Assembly: GCA_039198065.1 (NCBI GenBank)
Contig: JBCCTU010000003.1
Location: 434,001-498,000, forward strand
Reading direction: 5' to 3'
From: CALHVX01 sp039198065
Lineage (GTDB): Bacteria; Pseudomonadota; Gammaproteobacteria; Pseudomonadales; Azotimanducaceae
Length of the DNA: 64,000 nt
The position numbers and the translations under genes were made by a program. The number at the start of each line of letters is the position of its first letter. Within the stretch, counting starts at the first letter, position 1. The notes under the pieces are model-generated. The model worked only from the letters and a program-made list of their open reading frames with translations, had not been told where the DNA came from and did not search any database. Positions 17,901 to 29,900 of this stretch are shown here, piece by piece.

Positions 17901-20900
17901 GATACCCGCAGCGCCCGCAAGCAGTGAGTAGTCGATCGTGTCCGTACCGATGCCACCATCAAGGGTGTCCGCACCGGCGCTGCCACTTACCTGATCATCG
18001 CCGTTCAGCGCATTGATAATATCGGAGCCTGTCGAGCCGGTGATCGAATCGGCCTGATTCGTGGTGTTGTAAATCTCGAAGTTAAACACCGTATCCACGA
18101 AGAGCGACCCGGTCACTAGATTACCGGTGAGATTCAGCGTGATGCCCTCTCCGAGGGCGGAGTAGTCGAGCGTGTCGGTGTTGTCACCGCCGTTGAGCGT
18201 GTCACTGCCGGCGCTGCCGAAGATGGTGTCGTCCCCGCCGAGGCCGTTCAGGACATTGCCTCGGGCATCGCCGCCGATACTGTCGTCGCCGGCGGTGCCG
18301 GTCACGCTCTCAATGGACCGGACCGTCTGGTTGTCGCCTCCGGTCACTGTGACCGTCGCGTTCGTATCCAGGTTCAGCGTTACGCTGATCGCCGTGGCAG
18401 TGGCGTGTGTACTGAAATCCACCGTATCTGTTCCGCCGCCACCGATGAGCACGTCGGCGCCTTCGGATGCGAAAAACTGATCGTTGTTGCCGCGGCCGTC
18501 GAGCACGTTCGCACCGGCGTTGCCCGTCAGCTGGTCGGCACCCCGCGAACCGGTGATGTTCTCAATGCCGGTGACCGCATGAGTCGCGCCACCGTTCAGA
18601 ACGAAGGTGCCGTCTCCCGCGGCGTCAAGGCTCGCGACAACGCTGATGGAGCCATCGACCCGCGCATAGCTCACTTCGTCGGTATCGGCGCCGCCGTTGA
18701 AGACCTGCCCCGCACCGGTGCCACCGTCGTCGACGAAGAAGCGGTCGTTGCCGTTGCCTCCCTCGATCGTTGCGCCGCCGGCCTCGATGTCGATGTCGTC
18801 GTTACCAATGCCGAGGTCAACGGTGGCGCCGGTGCTGCCACCTTCGATGATGACCTCGTCATCGCCGTCACTCATGTTGACGTCGTTGTTGTCTGCTTCG
18901 ATGCGGAGAAAATCGTTGCCGATGCCGGCATCGATAATCAGGCCGTCTGCACGACTCGTGATGTTGTCGTTTCCATTTCGCGTCTGGAGCTCGACCTGGG
19001 CGCCGTTGGTGGTGATGGTGTCGGCCAGATCGGTCGCGATGAGGATCTCTGTCCCCGACACTTCATCGGTCTCGCCAGCGATCGCGATAGAAAAGCGGCC
19101 ACCCGAAAGGGCGTTCATGTTTGTGGACAGGCCGCTCGCAGCTGCGGAGTAATCCAGGGTGTCCTGGCCGATCCCGCCGGTGATGACGTCATTGCCTCCG
19201 ACGGCTTCGAAGGTGTCATCGCCCTCATCGCCGTCAAAGCCCGAGTTGGCGCCATCGCCGATAAAACGATCGTTACCCGTCGTCCCAACGATGTTTTCGA
19301 TGCCGATACCCGTGTCGGTTTCGATCGGCGTGACGCCGTTGAGTGCGACGGCGGTGAATCCGTTGTCGTTACCGGTCATGGTAATTTCAACGGCAGTGAT
19401 GCCGACTTGCGCGCTGTAGTCGACCGTATCGCCGATTGACGCGTCGTTGGTGCCGCCATCAAAGGTATCGTCGCCGGCACTGCCGAGGAATCGATCGTTC
19501 CCGTCTTCACCGAACAGGCTGTCTGTGCCAGCGCCGCCGTCGATCGTGTCGTCGCCATCGCCACCGCGAATCTCGTTGTCCTGACCGTCGCCGGTAAGGG
19601 TGTCGTTGCGGGAGCTACCAATCAGGTTGATGAAGTTCGAGGCCGTGTCTGTTTCACCGCCGGCGACCGTTACAGTAAAGGTGGCGCCCGTGCTCATGTC
19701 TGCGTCGACCGCTGTGGCTCGCGAGGCATAGGAGAGGGTGTTCTCGCCGGTGCCACCATCGAGGACATCGTCTCCGGCGCCGCCGTCGATCGTATCATCG
19801 CCGCCGCCACCCTGGAGGTTGTTCGCGGCGGAGTCTCCAGTAATGGTGTCTGCGCCGGCCGTGCCGATCACATTTTCAACTAGGGCGATGCTGTCGTCGT
19901 CATCGCCCGTGACGCTCACGGTTACGAAGGTTCCACCGTCGAGGGCGACGGAGATGGCGGTTATGCCAACGTCCGTGGAATAGTCGACGGTATCAATTCC
20001 ACCGCCACCGTTAATGGTGTCGCTGCCGCCGCGACCGCTGATGGTGTCGGCGCCTTCGCCGCCGTCGATACTGTTTGCTTCGTCATCGCCGACGATCAGG
20101 TCAGCGAAGCCCGAACCGGTGACGGCTTCGATTTCGATCAGCGTATCAGCACCGCCATCACCGTCATCGGCGGCCTGGCCTGCAGAGAGATCAACGTCTA
20201 CACCAGCTCCGGCGAACTCGTAGGTGACGCGATCGTTCGTTCCGATTCCTCCGTCGAGCGTATCGTCGCCGCCACCGCCGGCGAGGACGTCTTCCCCGTC
20301 CCGGCCTTCGAGAACGTTGATCTCGCCATCGCCGCGGATGAAGTCACCGCCCGCGGTTCCGATGACGTTCTCGACGTTGCTGACCAGGTCGTCGTCCCCG
20401 CCCAGGATTGAAACGGCCGAAATATTGGTGCCGTCGAGCGTGACGCTGATCGCCGTGATGCCCAGTTGCGCGGAGTAGTCCAGCGTGTCGGTGTCCGCAC
20501 CTCCGTCGTAGCGATTTTGTCCGGCGCTACCGGTAAAGGTATCGTCGCCGCCGTTGCCGAGCAGGAGGTCGTTGCCTGCACCACCGTTCAATGCGTCTTC
20601 GCCGCCACCGCCGGTAAGTTCGTTGTCTTCCGTGTCCCCGGTAATGGTGTCGTTCCCGTCGGTCCCAATCACGTTCTCGACGTTGCGAATTGTGTCGTTG
20701 TCGTCTCCGTCGACGGTGACGGTCGCGTCACCCGCAGCGGCCAGGGTCAGGGTAATGAAGTTGGCGCTCGCCTGCCCGGAGTAGTCCACGGTATCGTTAT
20801 CGCCGGTGCCACCGTCGAACAGGTCAGCACCATCGCCCGCGATCAGTTCGTCGTCTCCGGCATCGCCGAACAGGCTATCGTCACCGGTGCCGCCGATAAG

Positions 20901-23900
20901 CCGGTCGGCGTTGTTGCCACCGCTCAGCGTATCGTTGCCGGCGCCGCCATCGATGACATCGTCCCCGCGCAAGCCGCTGAGCGTGTTATCAGCCGTATCG
21001 CCGGTGATGTCGTCATCGCCGATGGACCCTTCAAGATCGCGAAAGTTCTGCGCCTGGTCGGTGAAGCCGGTACCGATTACCTGAAAGAACCCACCGACCA
21101 GCGTTCCCATCTCGACCACGATGGGCGTTGCCAGATCCGCATAGCTGAGGGTGTTGGTACCCCCACCGCCGTCGAGGGTGTCATCGCCGCTCTCGGGTCG
21201 GATGAGGTCGTCACCGTCGCCACCTCGCAGGTCGTTGGCTTCGGTCGAGCCGTCGATCGTGTCGTTGCCGTCGGTCCCAATGACGTTTTCAATGGCCTGG
21301 ACCGTATCGTCATCGCCGCCATCGACAGTGACCGTGGTCGCTGTACCCGCCTGTAGATCGATGTTGATGAAATTGATGCCGGTCAGGCTGGAGTAGTCGA
21401 CGGTGTCGCTGCCAGCACCGCCGCGCAGTGTATCGGAGCCCGCGCCGCCGGCCAGCGTGTCATCGCCATCGAAACCATCGATGATGTTTGCGGCACCGTC
21501 GCCCGTTATGGTGTCGTTCCCCGTGGAGCCGGTGACGTTTTCAATCTCCGAAATCTGGTCGTCCTGATCGCCAGCAACGGTGACGGTTACCGTATTGGCA
21601 CCGTCTAAGGTGAGGGTGATGCCGGTGATGCCGGCTTGGAGGGAATAGTCAACGGTATCGATGTCCTGGCCACCGATCAGCACGTCAGCGCCGGCACCGC
21701 CTGCCAGCGTGTCGTTGCCGCCGCTGCCTGACAGTAGATTATCTTCGCCGTCGCCCCGGAGCGTGTCGTTGCCGGCGGAACCGATGACGTTTTCGACGTT
21801 CTGGACCAGATCGTTCGTGGCACCGGACAACGTGGCGATGCTGATACCCGCGCCGTTGAGCGCCAGGTTTACCGCGGTTAGGCCCACCTGGCCGCTGTAG
21901 TCGAGGGTGTCGGTATCGTCACCGCCGTCGAAGCTATCGGCGCCGGAACCGCCAAAGAGCGTATCGTTACCGTCTCCGCCGATAATGTCGTCGTCACCGG
22001 CAGCGCCATCGAGGCGGTCGTCGCCGTCGTTACCGTCGAGGGTGTTATCCAGTCCGTCACCGGTCAGCGTATCGCCACCGACGCTGCCGATGATGTGCTC
22101 GAAGTTTGCAATGAGGTCATCATCGCCCCCATCCACAGTGACCGTCACCGGTGTTGCGCCATTGAGGGTCAGATCGATGAAGTTAACGCCCAGGGTGCTG
22201 TAGTCGAGAATGTCGATCCCGGCACCACCATCCAGCGTGTCCGAACCCTGGCTGGCGGTGAATCGATCGGCCCCGCCGAGGCCGTTCACCGTATCGGCAA
22301 CCCCGGAGAGCGTGACCGTGTCGCCGTTGTTGGTGAGGAAATAGCGTTCGAACTGCTCGAAGCTGTCCGTGCTTGCATCGGTCGCGTAGCTCGCCGTTTC
22401 TGTGACCAGGTCGAAAATCAGGCCGCTGGTGGTCAGGTCATCGAAGCGCAGATCGTCCGTTCCCGCGCCGCCATTGAGCACATCGCTGCCGCGGCCGCCG
22501 TAAATGACGTCGTTACCGCCGTTGCCCCGGAGTTCATTGTTTTCGCCATCGCCGCGGATCTCGTCGTCACCCGCAGTGCCAAAGAGGTTTTCAACGTTGC
22601 GGACCGTGTCGTTATCCAACCCTGCAACGGTCACGACCGCATCAGCACCGGCGGCAAGCTGTACCTGGATTGCGTTGCCGGCACCGAACAGCTCGTAGGT
22701 CAGCGTGTCGGTGTCGTCTTCGCCGTCAATCGTGTCCGGGCCGGCACTGGCGAAAAACCGGTCGTTGCCAGCGCCGCCGTCCAATCGGTTGGCTTCCGCG
22801 TCGCCGGTGATCGTATCGGCGAAGCCTGAGCCGATCACGTTTTCGAAGCCGGACAAGGTGTCTGAGCTACCGTCACCGTCGTCGGTCGTCACGTTGTTCT
22901 CAAGATCAACGGTGGCACCGGCTGCCGCGAGGGAGTAGTCGACGGTGTCGTTGCCGATGCCGCCGATCAACGTGTCGGGACCGCCGAGACCGAGCACACG
23001 ATCGTTTCCGACACCGCCGTCGAGGATGTTTGCGAACTCGTCGCCGATCAGCACGTCGTCGCTACCGGACCCGGTGACCTGCTCGATACTGATCAGCGTA
23101 TCGGTGAACCCATAGCCGTCGTTGGTCACGATGCCGTTATCTAGATCGATAACAACGGTTCCTGTGGCCTCGCTGTAGTCGGCGATGTCGAAGCCCTCAC
23201 CACCATTGAGGGTGTCGTTGCCTGCTCGGCCTCGAAGAATGTCGTCTTCGTCCCCACCGAGGAGGACGTTGGCACCGGCGTCACCGAGAATGACGTCGGC
23301 GTTAGCAGAGCCGGTGACGTTTTCTATGGAGATCAGTGTGTCGGTGCCGCCGTCGCCATCGTCGGCGGTTTCATTGGCGAGGTCGACGGAAATGCTACCC
23401 GCGGCCAGTGAATAGTCGGCGGTGTCGGTATTGGCGCCACCGTCAAGCCGGTCGTCGCCTTCACGTCCGGCAAGCGTGTCTTCTCCAGCGCTGCCTTCGA
23501 GGCGGTTGTTCTGGTCGTTGCCAGTGATCGTGTCGCCGTTAAGAGAGCCGAGCACGTTTTCAATCCGCAGCAGCGTATCGCTGCCGCCGTTGCCGTCGTT
23601 GCTGGCGATGTTCAATGACAGGTTAACGTTGACCGGTCCGCCGGCAGCGGAGTAGTCCGCGGTGTCCGTACCGCCTTCACCGTCGAGGGTATCGGCGCCG
23701 GCGCCACCGGATAGTCGGTCGTCACCGAGACCGCCAAGGAGCTCGTTGTCGGCAACGCTGCCGATGAGGCGATCGTCGAAGTCTGAGCCGATGACGTCTT
23801 CGATGGATTCGAGGGTGTCGCTGGCACCGTCGCCATCGTTGGTCACGGCGCCGCTGAAGAGGTTTAGATCGATGCCGCTGAGCTGAGCCTCGCTGTAGTC

Positions 23901-26900
23901 GGCGGTATCGGTTCCCTCGCCGCCAAGCAGGCGATCGATGCCTCCTCGGCCGGCGAGGGTGTCGTTCTGGTCGTTGCCGCGCAGTTCGTTCGCTTCGCCA
24001 TCGCCCCGGATCTCGTCCTCGAAGTCAGAGCCTTGTACGTTTTCGATGCCCGCGAGCGTGTCGACGGAGCCGCTGCCGTCATCGCTGGCTTGGCCGGCGG
24101 CGAGATCCAAGGCAATACCGGCGCCTACGCCCCGGTAGTCCGCCGTGTCCGTATCAAGGCCACCGTCGAGCAGGTCGGCACCGGCACCACCAACCAATCG
24201 GTCGTCGCCATCACCGCCGCGGAGCGTGTTGCTGAAGTTGCTTCCAACGATGACATCGTTGAAACCTGAGCCCAGCACGTTCTCGATCTCAAGCAGGTTG
24301 TCGACGCCGCCATCACCGTCGTTGCTAGTGATGTTGATCGAGAGATCCACGGCGATGGCTGACGCCGCGAGCGTGTAGTCGATGGTGTCGGAGCCGCTGC
24401 CACCGTCCAGCAGATCGGTGCCCCCGCGGCCGCTGAGTAGATCGTCTTCGTCACCGCCACGCAGCCGGTTGCCGTTGTCATCGCCGACGAGCACGTCTGC
24501 CTGATTGGACCCGGTGAGATTTTCGATTTCGATGAACTGATCGCGTCCACCGTCACCGTCGTTGGCGGCGTCACCGTCGGCGAGGCTCGCGTTTACAGCA
24601 CCGGCGGCCCCAACATAGCTCGCGGTGTCTGAACCCGCTCCGCCGTCGAGGATGTCATCGCCACCGCGACCCAGCAGAACGTCGTCGCTGCCGTTTCCGG
24701 TCAAGGTGTTGATGCCGTCGTTTCCGGCAAGCGTATCGGCGCTGCTACTGCCGATGAGATTCTCGATGGTAAAGAGTTGGTCGGAGCTGCCGTCACCGTC
24801 CTGGCTTGCGGTTCCAAGCGCGAGGTCGGCGACGACGCTGCCGAGAGCCGCCGAATAGTCTGCGGCGTCGGTTCCGGCACCGCCAACGAGGGTGTCAGCA
24901 CCACCGCGGCCGCGCAGCAGGTCGTCGCCGGAAAACCCATCCAGACGGTTGTTCTCGCCATCACCGGTGAGGATGTCGCCGCCGGTGCTGCCAATAAGAT
25001 TTTCTATGTTGCGAAGCGTGTCGTTGTCGGAGCCGTCCACGACGACCAGCGAGTCGAAGGTGCCGTTCAGGGTCGCGTCGATGGACACCGCGGTGGCGAG
25101 GGCCGAATAATCGGCGGTGTCCGTACCCGCACCACCGTCGAGGACGTCTGCGCCATCGCTTGCGCGCAACAGGTCTGCGTCCTGTCTACCCTCAATCAGG
25201 TTGTCCCCTGCGTTTCCGCGCAGGTCGTCTGCAAACCCAGACCCTCGGAGGTTCTCGATCGCAACGAGCGTATCGACGCCGCCGTCGCCGTCGTTGCTCG
25301 CCGCTCCGGCGGCAAGGTCGATGACAACCCCGCCGGCGGCGTCTTCGTAGCTTGCGGTGTCGGTACCGGCGCCACCGTCGAGTCGGTCGTTGCCGCCGCG
25401 ACCGGCCAGCACGTCGGCACCCCCTGCACCCTGCAGGTCATTCGCAAGCGCGTCGCCGACGATTCGGTCATCACCGCCGGTTCCCGTGACGTTTTCGATG
25501 TTGCGCAGGATGTCGTCCATCGCGCCGAGGACCGTTACAAGGACGTCGTTGGACGTGTCCAAGGTCACGTCGATGGCCAGCGCAGCGGCAAACGTGGAGT
25601 AGTCGACGGTGTCCGTGCCTACGCCACCATCGAGCGTATCTGCGCCACCGCTTCCGCCGAAGCGATCGTCACCGCCGAGGCCAGACAGCGCGTTATCGCT
25701 GCCATCGCCGGTCAGATTGTCATTGCCACCGGTGCCGATCACGTTTTCGACGTTGCGAATAGTGTCATTGGCAGCGCCGGTGACCGTGGCTACGGCGTCG
25801 GCCCCACCGGCAAGCACAAGTGACACAGCGGTGGCGGTCGGGTGAAGGGAATAGTCAAGGGTGTCGACGTCCATACCGCCGTCGATGACATCTGCCCCGA
25901 CGCCTGCGATGAGCTGATCGTTTCCGCCTTCGCCGGCCAGCAGATCGTCACCGCCGTTGCCGATGAGCACATCGTCTCCGCCGCGGCCGTACAGTTCGTT
26001 GGCGGCGCTGTTACCCTCGAGGCGATCATTGCCCGAGGTGCCAATGAGGTTTTCGATGTTCAACAGCGTGTCATTCTGACCGCCGGTTACGATGACTGTC
26101 GTCGCTCCGCTGTCCGCAAGTCGAGCATCGATGGCGGATCCGACGCTGGGATTCTCGTAGTCGGCGGTATCGTTACCGGCGCCACCGTCGAGGGTGTCGC
26201 TGCCGCGGCTCGCCACGAGCAGGTCATCGCCACCGGCGCCCTCGAGTGCGTTGGCGTTGTCATCGCCTGCGATCCGGTCGTTGCCCGTCGAGCCGATGAC
26301 GTTTTCGAAGTTGGAAATGAGGTCATTGTCGCCACCGCTAACCAGCACGGTCGTAGCGGCGGCCCCGAGCAGCGTCACGTCGATCGACACGCCACCACCG
26401 AAGGTTGAATAATCAATGGTGTCGGAACCTGAGCCCGCATCGAGTACGTCAGTGCCTGCCGATGCCAGGACCCGATCGGTGCCGTCCAGGGTAAATACCG
26501 TATCCGCGCCACCCCCAGTGGTGACCTCGTCGGCAAACGCGCTGGTGGTGTAGATCTCGAAGTTGCTGAGGCTGTCGATGGATCCGTCCGCAAGGCTCTC
26601 TGCCGTTGACGTGATCAGATTCAATCGGACACCGCCGCCCAGATCGTCGAAGAAAACACGGTCTGTGCCGGCACCGCCATCGAGCACATCGGAGCCTTGA
26701 GCACCGCGTAGCTGATCGTTTCCTGTACCCCCACTAAGGCGATTCGCTGCCGCGTTTCCGCGCAGATCATCAGCGAAGTCAGATCCTTCGAGGTTTTCGA
26801 TGTTTATCAGAGTGTCCGAACCGCCGTCGCCATCGATGCTGGCGATACCCGTCTGCAGGTTCACGTTGACCGCCGATGCGGCGGCGGAGTAGTCGGCAAG

Positions 26901-29900
26901 ATCCACGCCGCTGCCGCCGTCGAGGGTGTCGATGCCTTCGCCACCCACGAGGCGATCGTCACCGGCACCGCCGGCTAGGGTGTCATCGGCCCCGAGGCCG
27001 ATAAGGGTGTCGTTGCCACCGTCGCCGAACAGCGCGTTGTTGAGGGCGTCGCCGGTGATGTCGTCGTTGCCGATCGTTCCGCGAACGTTTTCGATGTTGC
27101 GGATGATGTCGTCGTCGCTGCCGGTCACGGCCACCGTGGTGTCTGCGGCAGCATTCAGCGTGACACTGATGCGGGTGGCGTCGGTAAAGCCCGAGTAGTC
27201 GACGAGATCGGAACCCGCGCCGCCGTCGAGGCGATCGACTCCGGCACTGGCATTGAAAAGATCGTCCCCACCCAGACCATTGACCTCATCAGCGCCGGCT
27301 GAGCCGATGACCGTATCGGCCTGTTGCGAGCCGAAGTAGCGCTCGAAGTCGCGAAAGGTATCGATACTGCCGTCGCCGCCGAAGAGAGCGGTCTGCGTGG
27401 TGAGGTTAAGCTCCACTCCAAGAACCGTGAGGTCATCGAAATAGAGTTCATCGACTCCGGCCCCACCATCGAGAATGTCGCTGCCGCGACCGCCGCGAAT
27501 CTGATCATTGCCGCCAGCACCGCGCAGTTCGTTGACCTGAGCATCGCCGCTCAGCTGGTCGTCACCCGCGCTACCGATGACGCCTTCGATTGCTGCTATG
27601 ACGTCATCATCACCACCGGCGACCGCAACCGTCACCGCAGCGTCTTCGTTAAGCGCCACGCTGATCGACGAAATCCCGGTTAGACCCGAGTAGTCGATCA
27701 GATCGCGATCCAGGCCGCCGTCAAAGGTGTCTGTGCCCGCGCTCGCAACGAAGCGGTCGCTGCCGACCAGGCCGAACACCTCGTCATTGCCGGCTGAGCC
27801 GCGAATTTCATCGTTCTGATTGGTCGCGAAGTAGCGCTCGAAGTTTGAGAACACGTCGGTCGAGCCGTCGGTGTCGTAGCTTGCTGTTGCTGCAGCTAAG
27901 TCCAGCAGAATGCCGCCATCGGAAAGATCGTCGAAGCGCAGCGTGTCGACGTCGCCGCCGCCATCGAGGAGATCGCTGCCGGCCCCGCCGCGGACGATGT
28001 CGTTGCCACCCCCACCTCGCAGTTCGTTCGCGACTGCGCTGCCGCTGATAAAGTCGTTGAAGTCTGTTCCAAGGACGTTTTCGACAGCCACAAAGGTGTC
28101 GATACCGCCGCGGCCGTCGTTGATGGCTTCGCCGGCGAGCAGGTCGATGATGATGCCTGCCCCTTCGGCGCTGTAGTCGATCAGGTCACGGCCGGAACCA
28201 CCTTCGAACACATCGTTACCGTCGTTGCCGCGGAAGGTGTCGTCTCCAGCATCACCGAACTGGACGTCGTCGCCGTCGCCTCCGTCGATGAGATCATCAC
28301 CGCCGCTGCCGCGCAGCACGTTAGCAAGCCCATCCCCAACGATGGTGTCATCGCCGGCACTTCCGGTGACGTTTTCGAATCCCGAGATTGTCTGATCGTC
28401 CCCACCGGTAACCTGGACCAGCACGTCGTTGGCGGCGTCGAGGGTAACGGCGATGCCGTTCGCTTCGGCGAGCTGGGAGTAGTCGACGGTGTCTTGGCCA
28501 GCACCGCCTTCTAGATCGTCCGCGCCTAGACTAGCGAACATCTGATCGTCACCGGCGTTGCCGTCGACCTGGTCGGCGAGCGTTGACGTGATGACAACAT
28601 CATCCTGGCGCGAACCGAGATAGGTTTCGAAGTTGCGAAACGCATCGATGCTGTTGTCACCGGCAAATAGGGCGGTTTCTGTCGACAGGTCAAGAGTGAC
28701 CCCGGCGCCGTTGAGATCGGCGAACTCCAGACGATCGAAGCCCTCGCCGCCGTCGAGCACATCGGCCCCGGCGCCGCCGGCAATGACATCCGCACCTGCG
28801 CCACCCAGCAGGGTGTTGGCCAGGCTATCGCCGCCGAGCTGATCGTCGAAGTCTGTACCCACGACGTTTTCAACGTTACGCACGAGATCGTCCTGATCGC
28901 CGTTGACCGTCACCACGGCATCGAATTGGCCAGCCAGGGTGACACTGATGGCGTCGCTTTGCGTCGCGTAGTTCACCGTGTCCGCACCGGCCCCGCCATC
29001 GAAGGTGTCGGCACCGAGCGAATGCAGCAGCTCATCGTTGCCGTCGCCGCCGAGCAGCTCGTCGTCTCCGCCCCGGCCGTCCAGTACGTCTGCACCGCCT
29101 CCGCCGCTGAGCTGATTTGCCGCGGCGTCGCCGCGGAGCGTGTCGTCAAATGCCGAACCGGTCAGGTTTTCGATGCTGTCAAAGCTGTCGATGCCGCCCT
29201 CACCGTCACTGACGGTGTCGGTGCTTTCAAGGTCAATGTCGACGCCCACAGGGGCAAGTTCGTAGCTTGCCGTGTCCTGACCGGCGCCGCCGATGAGCTG
29301 GTCGTCGCCGCCGCGACCGATCAACAGATCTTCACCGTCGCCACCGCGCAGGACGTTGCTTCCACTATCACCGCTTAGGCGGTCTGCGAACGCTGACCCC
29401 GTGACGTTTTCGATAGCCTCAACTCGATCGCTGGCACCATCGCCGTCGTTGCTGGCGAGGTTATCGTTGAGATTGACATCCACGGCACCAGCCGCTGCGC
29501 TGTAGTCGGCGATGTCTACGCCGGCGCCGCCGTCGATGAGGTCCGTGCCGCCGCCGCCGGCAATGGCATCATTACCGTCGCCACCGCTTAACTCGTTGTC
29601 GTTGAGGTCGCCGATCAGGGTGTCATCGCCTGCGGTACCCACAACGTTTTCGATGTTCTGCAGAGTCTGATCGTCGGCGCCGACAATGACCAGAGACCCG
29701 TCCGCTGGACCCGCCAAGCGGGCGGTCACGGATTCGGCGTCAGCAAAGTCGGAAAGATCAACGGTGTCTCGCCCGGCGCCGCCATCGAGACGGTCCAGTC
29801 CCGCGCTGACGGCAAAGCGGTCATCTCCGCCACCTCCAACCAGGGTGTCTGTGCCAGCACCGCCGTCGATGAAATCAGCACCGTCGCCGCCGTCGATGAG